Part shown: positions 44,915 through 54,939 of the stretch, piece by piece
Layout: the number at the start of each line of letters is the position of its first letter
Numbering within the stretch: position 1 is the stretch's first letter
DNA from: Erinaceus europaeus
Taxonomy: Eukaryota; Chordata; Mammalia; Eulipotyphla; Erinaceidae
Direction of reading: 5' to 3'
Assembly: GCF_950295315.1 (NCBI RefSeq)
Contig: NC_080170.1
Span: 93,170,054-93,234,053 of the forward strand
DNA length: 64,000 nt
The notes under the pieces: generated by a model
What the model saw: only the letters and a program-made list of their open reading frames with translations
The model's database searches: none
What the model was told of the DNA's origin: nothing
Program-made: the position numbers and the translations under genes

Positions 44915-44964
44915 CGTGCATAGGTAGCCAAATTGTCTTTACTTATCTGAGAGATGCGCAGGTC

Positions 44965-44982
44965 AGGTCCACGTGGGCGCCA
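44965..44982 (-). promoter_or_regulatory. Primer-binding site, Lys-tRNA-like
   Basis: The minus strand reads TGGCGCCCACGTGGACCT two bases after the 5' LTR. It resembles the Lys(1,2)-tRNA primer site of betaretrovirus-type elements, with one base missing after GCCC and changes at the 3' end. Confidence 0.75.
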
Positions 44983-44984
44983 TT

Positions 44985-45411
44985 TGTTGTTAAAATTCGG
45001 AGGCTCTTGCCAGGCTGGCTTGCTTCACGGCTGGTAACAGAGACGCGGAGACAACGGCTGGGCAGGGAAGCTGTATTTCTTTATTCAGGAACAACGATTC
45101 ATAAACTAAGACAAACTAATCACCAAACAGAACTCTGCTGTCTCTTTGCAGCGGCGCAAGCACTCTCTCTTTTACTCTGGAACTCAGGAACCCTCTCCCT
45201 TACTCTCGAACTCAGAAACTCTCGCACTCTCGCACTCTCGAACTCCGGAACTCAGGAACTCTGTCACTGGGGAACTCAGGAACTCTCGGACTCCGGAACC
45301 CTCTCCCAGGGTCCCTTGGGGCGGGGCCAAGCAGGCCCGCGAAATTAACAGGACTCATCCAATTCTCTTGGAGGGGGAGGGCTAGAACAAGCCAATGTAA
45401 AGCATACGACA
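44985..45411 (-). mobile_element. 5' LTR of the element
   Basis: It is the promoter LTR in minus-strand sense. It is identical to the other LTR over about 340 bp (U3, R and part of U5) but differs in the terminal U5 segment. GGGGCGGGGCC near 45319-45329 is a potential GC-box in U3. Confidence 0.93.
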
Positions 45412-45417
45412 AAGGGG

Positions 45418-46715
45418 AGAAGAACAGATGCCAGGGTTCTAACCTGCAAGCCATAGACAAATACTAGGCACTAAATGAGATTGGCTGGATGTGGAAGTGT
45501 TGGATTTAAATCTGAATCCAATACACTTAGGTCCACAATCGCCTTTCTTTGTGCAGATGTTGGAGAACCTTTACATGAAGATAGAAAGGGCCAGGCTGAC
45601 TACAAGGAGTTTTAAGCAATGGCAGACCATGTTTCATGGAAATTTCAAGGGAATATAAGCAGTTGTGCAGCTTATCAACTGGAAACAGCTAAATGGAATG
45701 GATACTCATGGGATAGGAGGTTAAAAGAACATCATTTAAAACATTTATTGATAAGAGAGAAAGGGGAGAGCTTCACTCTGGTACACGTGGGGTATGAAAC
45801 TCATGTCTGCAAGTCCATTTCTCTAGCTCCCGGGCCACTAAATAAACTTATTAATAAATTTTTCACTAACCATTAAAAAAGTAGGTGCTATCCACTCTAC
45901 TTCACCCAGGCATTATAGAAAAATCTACTCTTGTGCCATAAAAATTAAATAACATGAAGGAACTAAAATTCTACTCTCACCATACTATTACAAGCCACCT
46001 AATTCCAATGCCATAAAAGTGTTAGATGAGGGTAAGAAAGGAGAGAGGATGTCCGTCTTCTCTAGAGGGTAACAAGGTGCACCCCCTCACCCCCTGCCGC
46101 CCCTCGTGAGATCAATGACTATCACATGGGAAGCCTGGACTTCCACCACCACCCACTGTCTCCTTCCTGTCTTGGTTGTCAGATGATGCTTAGTAAAGAG
46201 ATTTTTCACCAATACTTATTAATAGAAAGACATCACCCCACTGACAGACAATATTAGGGAGGTCATAGGGGAAGTAGTAGTGAGGTACCTCTCTTGTTCC
46301 AATTGAAGTGGTATTAGTTGATGCATAATGGGTGGCCAACAGTCCCCCACCCTGGAAAAAAAGGCATTAATCTTCTTTTCATCAAGGTCAGTAGAAACTA
46401 AGGTGCAGAACCTGGACCTCCACATGACACTAATAAGGTGACACCTCTCTTTTCTCCCTAGAGTGGTGTCAGAACATGCTTATAATATTACAGTGTGAAA
46501 TAAATAAATAATATAATCTGCCATATCACCTCATGTTCAGGGTTCAATTTAATAAATGCAACCAAATTTTTCCAGTATTCAAGTTACAAAAAAAAAAAAT
46601 CACTTGTCACAAAATCTAGGGAATTCTCAACTAGAGTGAGAAATAACAATAAGCATATGCCAACATTAAGATATAAATATTGGTACTTTGCCACTCAAAA
46701 GAGACTGGTCTTGAA
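45418..46715. other. Mostly unique DNA with a possible degraded SINE-B
   Basis: About 45740-45845 may be an antisense, degraded SINE-B ('aagtccatttctctagctcc'). No gene is supported in the rest. Confidence 0.5.
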
Positions 46716-46719
46716 ATAA

Positions 46720-47271
46720 GTGCAGCCTAGAGTATTCCCAGCTGTGACCATGGACTGAGAACACAAACTGACTAAGAGGCCACACAGGCTCCTGTGCTAT
46801 ATATATATATACACATATGCCCTAGGTCAGATCAACAGGGTAAACAATTGGTGGTATATATTTTTTCTCATGTTTGTGATCTACTCTTTGTCCTAATCCA
46901 GATTTCTAGCCCTATTTTTAACACTGGCACCATCTTCCCAGATAATATTTTTAGTCTGCCTGCATGTTAACTATCAGGTTCAGGCAAAAATTACTAAAGT
47001 CATGAGCCATATGGAACATACCTAAAATAGACTTCCTAGCTTCTTCCCACCCAAAGATCCCTAATTTCATCTGCTCTATTCCTACCTTTGGGTTCCTGTT
47101 TATTAGGCAATTTGTCTTGCTTTATATTTTACCACCTTTTAGCCACCAAGTTGCAGATGCTACTATAATTCCATCCTGACTTCCCTGGATAAATGACCTC
47201 ACCAATGTGTCCCAAAGTCCCACCTCTCCAGAGCCCTACCTTACTAGGGAAATATAGAAATAGACTGGGGG
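46720..47271 (+). mobile_element. L1 3'UTR fragment, sense
   Basis: It aligns by eye with 61490-62020: 'ccacacaggctcctgtgct', 'caggttcaggcaaaaatta', 'gccaccaagttgcagatgc', 'ctaccttactagggaaat'. It lacks the terminal part, being cut by a SINE-D. Confidence 0.8.
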
Positions 47272-47402
47272 TGGGCAGGGGAGCTAGCACAATTATTATG
47301 CAAACAGACTCTCACGCCTGAGGCTTCTAAATCCCAGGTTCAATCCCCCGCACCACCATAAGCCAGAGCTGAACAGTGCTTTGATAAAAATAATAATAAT
47401 AA
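47272..47402 (+). mobile_element. SINE-D, sense
   Basis: 'gggagctagcacaattattatg', 'ggttcaatcccccgcacc', 'gagctgaacagtgctttg', AATAAT tail. Confidence 0.9.
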
Positions 47403-47444
47403 TTAGTAAACAAAAATTCACTAAACTGAAAGAAAAAAAATAAT

Positions 47445-47590
47445 TTTGGCCTGGCAGTGGCCGCACTCAGTTAAGCACACATAGTATGAAGCTCAAGGAC
47501 ACATGCAAAGAGTAGTGCTCAGCTCTGGCTTATATTGGTGATGGGGATTGAACCTGAAACCCTGCTAGCACTTGAGTGAGTGGCCTCTCA
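47445..47590. mobile_element. SINE fragments (SINE-A/C head, then antisense SINE-D)
   Basis: 'ggcctggcagtggccgcact' is a truncated sense head. It is followed by 'agtgctcagctctggctta' and 'gggattgaacctgaaacc', antisense SINE-D. Confidence 0.7.
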
Positions 47591-47604
47591 GCAGAGGTAA
47601 GCTT

Positions 47605-48242
47605 TGTTACTGGCCTCTCGTGTTAACTCTAGTGGCTAACAACAGAAAAAGGACCAGGAGACCATTCCAATTACAAATTATCTATTTTATTGTACAGAAG
47701 GCAGGGTTTAAGTAGCAGAAGGGAACAAAGGACATTTTTCACATGAGTTGATAGTGATGGGTTTTGAAGGTCAGAACCTTCATGGTGAAAGTCCTAAGGA
47801 ATGAAGAGAATTGATAGTGATAAAGGGGAGTTCCGGAGTGATTAGTGGCAAGAGAGAAGCAGACAGAAAGAAGCTTTGAAGGCAGAGAGATAAGATAGAA
47901 GAGTTAGACCAAAGTGGAGGAGGAGGCAAAGGAAATAAAAAGAAGGGCCTTTTAGTTAAGGCAGAATGGAGTATGTGTGATCAAAAGCAGGTGAACTATA
48001 AGCAGACAACTTTAAGCAGGCAAAGCATTTGTTTTATAACAAGGAAATGAGTTAAGTGTTAGGGGGTATAGGTTCTTGTGATTCTTGAAAGACTGACAAG
48101 GGGAAACTGAGTCAGGAATGCTTTTCTTCCATGCTCAACCCCTGAAAGAGAGAGACTGACAGGTGGGGTATCTTTTCAGCCCACCATCTTTATGATGGGA
48201 GTTCCCCTATGCTCTTACCATGCTTTCACAATTAACCCCACA
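47605..48242 (-). mobile_element. LTR, same family as 6135-6763
   Basis: In minus-strand sense it starts TGTGGGGTTAATTGTGA (compare TGTAGGGAAATTGTGA) and ends CCAGTAACA. It carries 'gtacaataaaatag' as a polyadenylation signal at the same relative place. It shares 'ctgtcagtctctctct' with the other copy. The flanking 6-mers differ (aagctt and caaaac), so it is old or has recombined. Confidence 0.7.
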
Positions 48243-48479
48243 CAAAACCCTTTGTTCCTCTGGCATAAAAGTCTGTTTTGAAAGTCTATTTTTGAATAGC
48301 CATTATTGTGTCTCCCCAGCCTAACATTTAATTTTTTTTAACACTACTAAAAATAGTGTGGTTCGGAAGGACAGTATTTCTCCCTCTCTGTGCCTCTTTC
48401 TGTCTGAAAAAGTGCACCCAAAGTGGTGAAAGCCATGGAAATAACAAAATAAAATAAGATAGCACTGAAAATAAAAAAC

Positions 48480-48690
48480 CCTTAAGGATAGGGGCTGAGT
48501 GGTAGTGCATCTGGTTGAGTGCACATGTTATAATGCACAAGGACCCAGGTTCAAGGCCCCCAGTCCCCACCTGCAGAGGGAAAGCTTTGCAAGCATTGCA
48601 GGTGTCTCTCTGTCTCTCTCCCTTTATCACCCCTGCCCTCTTGATTTCTGGCTGTCTCTATCCAATAAGTAAAAATAATTAAAAATAATA
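48480..48690 (+). mobile_element. SINE-C
   Basis: 'ggggctgagtggtagtgcat', 'gacccaggttcaaggcccc', 'ctctatccaataagtaaaa'. Confidence 0.92.
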
Positions 48691-48884
48691 AACTTAAGTA
48701 TATATCTGATAAAATAGGTATAAAATATATACACTAAATCTTCAAAATTCCATTAATCCCCCAATAAAGGGGGGAAAAAAGAAAAGAGAACTAACATTAA
48801 GTTCAAAGATTTTTTAAATATATCTTCAAAATATAGCTCAAATTAAAGACAACCTAAATCAATCAAATGATGAACCACATTCTA

Positions 48885-49005
48885 ATACCAGAAAACACAA
48901 TACTGCTAAGATGTCGATTCTTCCCCTAATTGATGCAGAAGTACAATGCACTTCCAATCAAAACCAGCAGTTTATAGATATAGAAATTGACAAGCTGTCA
49001 GGGTC
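48885..49005 (+). pseudogene. L1 ORF2 internal fragment
   Basis: 'tactgctaagatgtcgatt', 'cacttccaatcaaaaccag' and 'gaaattgacaagctg' match the L1 ORF2 segment after the reverse transcriptase core. Decayed. Confidence 0.75.
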
Positions 49006-49526
49006 CTCACCAAATACTGACATTCTGGGGACCTAACCTTGGCTCTCTAACCCCAGAAATGTGAGACAATAAATTGATGTTTAAGCAAAAAAAAAAAAAA
49101 ATTAAATTATCAATACATTTAAAATGCAGAGTGTAGAAGAATCTGAACAATCTTATAAAAAAATATAATTAGAAAACTTACATTAAATTACTGCAGGGCA
49201 TATTGTAAAGTTATGTGAATAGTATCAAGATGAACACAATGTTCCAACTCTACCGAATAAAATCCATAAAAAGTTCCAATTATATTTGGTTGATTTTTAA
49301 ATTACAAAGTAAATTCAGGAGAGAAGTCATAGTTTATCCAAAAGACAATGCTGAGTCAAAACTATATGTGAACTTTAATAATGTCTTCCATAACAGTTAA
49401 CTTAAAATTCATAGTAGACCTCAATTTTAAATCTAGAATTCCAAAATTCCTAATTATATATAGGAGAAAATTTGGATTAGGCAAAAAAATGTTAGGTAAA
49501 ATCCCAAAAGCAAGGGGGTGGAGGGG

Positions 49527-49623
49527 TGGAAGGTGGTGATGGTACACCTGGCTGAAAGCACATATTACTGTGCTCCGACTCTCAGACCCACTTCATAAGT
49601 GGTGAGGCAAAGCTGCAGGTCTC

Positions 49624-49663
<40 letters not shown>

Positions 49664-49765
49664 TCCCACTCTATCTGCCCCCTTCCCTTTCAATTTCTCT
49701 CTGTCTCTATCCAAAGTAAATAAATAGAAGTATTTAAAAAAAATTATTAAAAAATACTGAAAGCC
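49527..49765 (+). mobile_element. SINE-C with expanded (TTTC)n
   Basis: 'ggtggtgatggtacacctgg' head, 'cacttcataagtggtgagg', a (CTTT)n expansion at about 49621-49665, and 'ctctatccaaagtaaataa'. The B box is lost. Confidence 0.85.
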
Positions 49766-50054
49766 TGATCCATCAAAAATAAAACTGCATGGTGGCCTCC
49801 TTCCTCCCTTGACAATAAATAAATAAATAAATAAACAGGCCAAAACAGGGGCCTCTGGACCTGGTGACCTTCAGCCTCAGTCTCTCCTCAAATAAAAAAA
49901 ATTTGAACATTGAGGAAATAACAATAAAAAAAACATAGACCTTGTATTATGACACTCCAGTTTCACCCCCAGGCACCACATAGTTACCTGAACTTAGTGG
50001 TTCTCTGGATTTTCTCTCTCAAAAAAAATAATAATAATAATTAAATACATTTTT

Positions 50055-50200
50055 AAAAATTATCAGAATCAGGGAGACATTATAGTGTTTATGCAAAAGA
50101 TTTTTATGTCTGAGGCTTTAAAGTCCCAGGTTCAATCCCCTACACCCTTACATGCAAGAACTAAGCAGTGCTCCAGTAAAATAAATAAATAAATAAAAAG
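50055..50200 (+). mobile_element. SINE-D, sense
   Basis: 'agggagacattatagtgttt', 'aggttcaatcccctacacc', 'aactaagcagtgctccag', AATAAATAAA tail. Confidence 0.88.
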
Positions 50201-50214
50201 AGTATGTATTATTT

Positions 50215-50400
50215 CAGGAAAAAATAGCTCACTTGGATAGTGCACCTACTTGCCTACTTTCCCATGTGAACTACTCAGGTTCAAACCTGTTTACCACTGC
50301 ACTAGAAGAAGCATCAAAGCTGTGATTTTTTTTTTTCTTCTTCTCTGTCTTTCTATCTGAAAAAATGATCCCAGAAGCTCTGGTGATAATAACAACAAAG
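50215..50400 (+). mobile_element. Old SINE
   Basis: 'aaaatagctcacttggatag', 'caggttcaaacctgtttacc', TC body, 'aataacaacaaag' tail. Confidence 0.65.
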
Positions 50401-51705
50401 TATATGTCAATAGACTGAGCTATCATGTAAACAGATATTTAGTCAAACATAATTCTGGCTGTTTCCCTAAGGTTGCTTACAGATGAGACTAACATTTGAA
50501 TAGTAAGAGTAAGTAAAGCAGAGTATCCTCCTTGATACAGGTCAGTCATATTGAATAAGTTGAAGACTTAAATAGAAAAAAAAAAAACTTTTTTTTTCTC
50601 CAGTAACGGAGAAGAAAGTCCTCCTGCCTGGTTGCCTTCAAATTGGCATGTTGGTTTCATTCTGCCTGTGGATATGAGCTAAATCACTGGTTCCTGAGCC
50701 TGCTGACTTTCAGACAGAAAGTATACCTTGGGTTTTCTTGGTTCACATGTCATCAACTCAGATAGAAATAAGCTAGTTTGCCAACTGACCTTGAAGATCT
50801 TTGGATTTGTCAGCTTCTATAATTGCATGAGGCAGGAAGTTCCTTGGTCCACAAATTCCTAAAATCTGTTTCCCAGCATGACCTCACTATAAAGACTTTT
50901 TCAGCTATCAAGTTTCAACATAATTTAATCTTAAGCCATATATGAATCTACATTATAATTCCATACTCACCAAACTACTTTTGGCTTTAATTTACTTTTG
51001 CATGAATAATGTCTCACCTGGGGAAATATTCCCACCTTATGCAGAGCATCTCAGACTGTGTGACAGATTACATGGGTCATTTTTCTATTTGGCATTCATT
51101 TAGCTGCCATACAGTGAGAAATTTGTCATTCTCCTCAGTCCATGCTTGTGAAAGGAAGACAAAACCTTCCTGATAGAGAACTAAAAAAGTGTCTCAGGCT
51201 TAGCTAAATCAACTTACTCTGACTGGTTTCCTAGTGGCCAAATCTAGATCAATAAATAGTTATAGGACTCTAGCTAGAGTTACCTGCAAGTTCTTATAAT
51301 GAGATATGCTCATTTTGTCAGAAATGCTAAATGGTTAAAACTTAATATGAAGTTTTACAGATTTTTCCATATTTAGCTGCTTAAGAATAAAACCAATGCA
51401 AATGAAAATAATACCAAGAAGTAGGTTAATATCTATGCTAATTGGCCTAAATATTTGAATCCAGCTGTCTCTCAAAATAGCACTGTTCTTTTCAATTAAA
51501 GAAGCCAGCATTTTTTGTCTTTTTTTTTACTTTGTTTTGCATAAGCCAAGTTGTTAGCTTTTGTAACTTTCCACAGAGAATGATCTGACTCATGCAAATA
51601 TGAAATCAACAAAATAAGTTAATTCCTCTGGCTTAAGCATTGGTATCTGTAAACTTGGATGGTAAGGCTACTCTTAGTAGACTGACATACTCTTCAGTGT
51701 ACAAA
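50401..51705. other. Unique DNA, nothing recognised
   Basis: About 1.3 kb upstream of the reverse transcriptase element with no repeat or gene that I can support. Confidence 0.5.
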
Positions 51706-51777
51706 ACTGAGACTCAGACCCTAGAGTAGGGCACATTCACTCAAGTAGGAAGGCCTGGAAGCTTCTTCATAGTCTGG

Positions 51778-53676
51778 GTGCCGGTAGCCAACCCCCTCCC
51801 GTCTCCCATCCTCCCGTATCTCCAAACTCAGTGGCCAGTCACCTAACTCAAGTTGGACATGCTAAGATCGACCCAGTCTGGAAAAGAGAAATTTCCCATG
51901 AGTGGTCATCCCACTTCCGTTTATCTTGTCCATCTCCAAAACTCTCTCCCTTTACACTGTCTGAACTGGAAGACGCTTTGAAGAAGGTTAAACTGGGAAT
52001 GGCTGCTGGCTATGATAACATCACCCCAGAACTCATTCTTAACTTGGGCCCCACAGCAAAGAAGTGGCTCACTTCATTCCTGTCCCACATCTTGGAATCT
52101 GAATCTATGCCCAAAATTTGGCGTCGTGCGAAGATAATAGCAGTTTTGAAACCAAAGAAAGACCCAACACTGGCTGCCAGCTATAGACCAATTTCTCTCC
52201 TCTCCGTGTGTTACAAACTCCTTGAGAGGCTGCTTCTGTCACGTATTTCTCCTCTTACAGAGAAATTCCTATCACCCGCCCAAGTTGGTTTCTGCCCAGG
52301 AAGATCTACCTGCGAACAAGCCCTGGCCCTCTCAACTTACATTGAAAATGGATTCCAGAAGAATTTAAAGACAGGTGCTGTCTTTGTTGATCTCACAGCA
52401 GCCTATGACATGGTCTGGCACCGTGGTCTCCTAGTCAAGACCTCAAGATGCCTGCCTCCATGGGTGGCCAACACTATATCGTTTCTTCTCCAAAACAGAA
52501 GATTCCAGGTGCATCTGGGTGACAAGTCTAGCAGATGGAGACTTGTCTCAAGTGGCCTCCCCCAGGGCTCTGTTCTGGCTCCTACGCTATTTAATATTTA
52601 CATCAATGACCTCCCAGAAACTTCTTCAAGGAAGTTCATCTACGCTGATGACATCTGCTGTGCAACTCAGGCATCCAAGTTCGACATCCTCGAGGAAACA
52701 CTCACGAAAGACATGTCTCTGATATCTGATTACTGTAAAAAATGGCGACTAATCCCTAGCACTGCAAAAACGGTATCAGCTGTTTTCCATCTACACCATG
52801 CCTCGGCCTCGCGTGAGCTTAATGTGCAGCTTGACGATAAGAGAATCCAGCATGAAGCCCAGCCAGTCTATCTTGGCGTTACTCTCGATCGCACTCTGTC
52901 ATTTCACAAACATCTCATAAAAACTGCAGCAAAGGTGGGCGCGAGGAATAACATCATTGCAAGACTGGCCAGCTCCTCATGGGGCGCTAGCGCTTCCACA
53001 CTACAATCATCATCTCTGGCATTATGCTATTCCACTGCAGAATACTGTGCCCCAGTATGGTTCCGTAGCCCCCATGTCCACTTGGTCGATTTCAAATTAT
53101 ATTCCTCCATGAGGATAATTTCTGGAACCATCCGTTCCACCCCGGTTCCATGGCTGCCAGTTCTTAGCAACATGGCCCCACCAGATATTCATCGGGATGC
53201 AGCATCATCTAAGTTCATTTCCCACGTCTATGCTCGACCAGACCTGCCAATATACGCAGATATCTTTGCCCACCCTGTCCAACGCTTGACGTCTCGTCAC
53301 CCAATCTGGTCCCCTACGTCTACACTGAACTTCTCTGTTCCAGACTCTTGGAAACAGAGTTGGCAGTCAGCTGAGGTAAAGAACAAACACCTCATCACAG
53401 ACCCCTGCAAGCGTCAACCTGGCTTTGACCTAGCACGTTATGATTGGGCTCTCCTCAATCGCTATCGAACAGGCCATGGCCGGTGCGCCGCTATGTTCCA
53501 TCGCTGGGGAGCCAGAGACAACCCGAACTGCCCCTGCGGCTACAGACAGACTCTGACCCACATAGTCAACGACTGCCACCTCTTCAGATTCAAAGGAGGT
53601 CTCGAAACTTTACATCAGGCTCAACCTGACGCTGTTGACTGGCTACGGAAGAAGGGCAAATGCTAGAAGAAGAAGA
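51778..53676 (+). mobile_element. Non-LTR retrotransposon of Jockey/CR1-like type, 5'-truncated
   Basis: About 1.9 kb of GC-richer sequence with abrupt composition change against AT-rich flanks. The coding frame runs to a stop at 53664-53666, followed only by a (AAG)n tail ('aagaagaaga'), so the 3'UTR is essentially absent. The upstream endonuclease is missing, consistent with 5' truncation during insertion. The 5' boundary is uncertain (frame open from 51711; element-like Pro/Ser codons from about 51780). I could not find a TSD. The family is inferred from domain layout and motifs, not from a search. Confidence 0.85.
51831..53666 (+). CDS. Reverse transcriptase protein (non-LTR, Jockey/CR1-like), uninterrupted
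   Basis: 611 codons without a stop; the frame is open back to 51711. The codon at 51831 is GTG; the first in-frame ATG is at about 51999, so this is the open part of a longer ORF2. Counting from 51831: SYRPISLL at 118-125; VDLTAAYD with catalytic Asp187; GLPQGSVLAPTLFNIYIND at 242-260; YADD at 271-274 with Asp273 and Asp274; a thumb-like region to about 430; and a C-terminal Cys/His cluster C567-x-C569-x7-H577-x4-C582, typical of several non-LTR clades outside L1. All three catalytic aspartates are present. The family copies element RNA into DNA at a nicked target. L1 ORF2 is clearly different (compare the fragments at 6790 and 60427). Confidence 0.9.
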   Translation: MASHLTQVGHAKIDPVWKREISHEWSSHFRLSCPSPKLSPFTLSELEDALKKVKLGMAAGYDNITPELILNLGPTAKKWLTSFLSHILESESMPKIWRRAKIIAVLKPKKDPTLAASYRPISLLSVCYKLLERLLLSRISPLTEKFLSPAQVGFCPGRSTCEQALALSTYIENGFQKNLKTGAVFVDLTAAYDMVWHRGLLVKTSRCLPPWVANTISFLLQNRRFQVHLGDKSSRWRLVSSGLPQGSVLAPTLFNIYINDLPETSSRKFIYADDICCATQASKFDILEETLTKDMSLISDYCKKWRLIPSTAKTVSAVFHLHHASASRELNVQLDDKRIQHEAQPVYLGVTLDRTLSFHKHLIKTAAKVGARNNIIARLASSSWGASASTLQSSSLALCYSTAEYCAPVWFRSPHVHLVDFKLYSSMRIISGTIRSTPVPWLPVLSNMAPPDIHRDAASSKFISHVYARPDLPIYADIFAHPVQRLTSRHPIWSPTSTLNFSVPDSWKQSWQSAEVKNKHLITDPCKRQPGFDLARYDWALLNRYRTGHGRCAAMFHRWGARDNPNCPCGYRQTLTHIVNDCHLFRFKGGLETLHQAQPDAVDWLRKKGKC

Positions 53677-53727
53677 CTGATCCAAATGTTAGGTTGTTCA
53701 TATATCTGACAAGGATTAGATAAAATA

Positions 53728-53939
53728 TTGGGCTGCTGGGAAAGTCATGACACATTTTTGCTCAGAAAAAAGGGCGAGGTTAGATAGCATGGTGGTTATG
53801 CAAAAAGACTCATGCCTGAGGCTCTGAAGTCCCAGGTTCAATTTCTCTCACTACCATAAACTATAAACCATAAACCAGAGGTGAGAAGTGCTCTGGTTAA
53901 AAAAAAAAAAAAAGCATCATGACTTTTCCAACAACTCAA
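53728..53939. mobile_element. Mariner-type short inverted-repeat element with SINE-D inside
   Basis: The left end TTGGGCTGCTGGGAAAGTCA and the right end (minus strand) TTGAGTTGTTGGAAAAGTCA match 19 of 23 positions over the full terminal repeat, all differences being transitions. TA dinucleotides flank both ends (53726-53727 and 53940-53941), as Tc1/mariner insertion requires. Without the SINE-D (about 53770-53915) the element is under 80 bp, so it is a MITE-like deletion derivative with no transposase. Confidence 0.75.
53770..53915 (+). mobile_element. SINE-D, sense, in the mariner-type element
   Basis: 'gatagcatggtggttatgc', 'cccaggttcaatttctctc', 'gaagtgctctggttaaa', A15 tail. Contains a short 'ataaaccataaaccag' duplication. 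Confidence 0.9.
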
Positions 53940-54012
53940 TATATAAAGAGTCAATTATCAGTAAGAGAATATGGATGTCTCAAGAGAAGCCACTATAGCT
54001 ATACAGAGCAGT

Positions 54013-54165
54013 GATCCAAGAGGTGGTATAGTGGATTGGACTCTCAAGCAGGAGGTCCTGAGTTCAATCCCCAGCAACACATGTACCAGAGTAATGTCTG
54101 GTTATTCCTCTCCCTCCTCCTATTATATCTAATGAATAAATAAATAAAATATTTTTAAAAACAAA
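54013..54165 (+). mobile_element. SINE-B, sense, with TSD
   Basis: 'atccaagaggtggtatagtg', 'ggactctcaagcaggaggtc', 'caatccccagcaacacatg', AATAAATAAA tail. ATACAGAGCAG flanks both sides. Confidence 0.9.
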
Positions 54166-54436
54166 GATACAAAAATACAGAGCAGCAGTAGCATAGGATT
54201 ACAACTTGCCTCATGCTTGCTTTGCATCAGTTTTCCTATCTGAAAGGCATAGATTGTATTGGGCATTGATTTAAAGCTATAAAGACTTTTTAGAGGAGTC
54301 TTTTACCTACCCTCTCCAGCAAAAAAATAAATAAATAAATAAAGCTATAAAGATTCAAAGTCTTGTATAGAACTTTGATACTGGGGATGGGGAATTGTAG
54401 ACAAATTTTGCAGCTAAAAATTAAAATTTGAATTTT

Positions 54437-54642
54437 TTAAAAAAATATTTGTTATTTCATAGAGATAGACAGAGATTAAGATGGAAGGGGGAAGGAGAGG
54501 AAGTGAGAAAGAAATACCTACAGAACTGCTTCACCACTCATGAAGCTTCCCTTCTCCAGGTGGGGAGTGGGGACTTGAACCCAGGTGCTTTCATCTGGCA
54601 ATTTGTGTACTCAACTAGGTGTGCCACCACTGTGCTCCAAAA
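54437..54642 (-). mobile_element. SINE-C, antisense
   Basis: 'ctgcttcaccactcatgaag', 'gacttgaacccaggtgctt', 'ggtgtgccaccactgtgc'. Confidence 0.88.
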
Positions 54643-54859
54643 TTTACTTTTAATAACCAGACCAGATAGACGTTTACTCTGTGCCTATCTATGCCTAAGT
54701 ACTGCTCATTTAACTTGCTCGACAATATTCAAATAATAATTGTATATGAAGAAGTTAAACAAAGTATTTAAGAAATCTAATGTTACACAATTTAAATATA
54801 GTAAAGCCAAGACTTAACAAATTTTCATATAAGGTCAAAATCGGCATTTTTTTTCCCCC

Positions 54860-54920
54860 TGCCTGCCTATCTATCCATCTGTCTACCTAGCTATCTACCT
54901 ACCTATCTACCCATCTCAAA
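54860..54920. repeat. (CTAT/CTAC)n microsatellite
   Basis: Mixed tetranucleotide units: ctgc, ctat, ccat, ctac. Confidence 0.85.
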
Positions 54921-54939
54921 ATCAGCATTTCTCTTTTAT

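Larger units (their letters stand above)
42937..45411 (-). mobile_element. Complete class II-type LTR element, non-autonomous, with 6-bp TSD
   Basis: Two ~428-bp LTRs (42937-43365 and 44985-45411) flank about 1.6 kb. The host flanks carry the perfect direct repeat AAGGGG (42931-42936 and 45412-45417). On the minus strand the LTRs begin TGTCGTATGC and end TTAACAACA. A purine tract (AAAAGGGGGAA) precedes the 3' LTR, and a Lys-tRNA-like primer-binding site follows the 5' LTR. I see no pol, protease or env coding sequence. The element must have been mobilised in trans, probably by a class II endogenous retrovirus. Sharp boundaries and mostly identical LTRs indicate a young insertion. Confidence 0.93.

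Noticed and set aside
47605..48242. 6-bp TSD for the antisense 0.64-kb LTR
   Set aside because: Flanking hexamers aagctt and caaaac do not match; the LTR call rests only on ends and similarity to 6135-6763.
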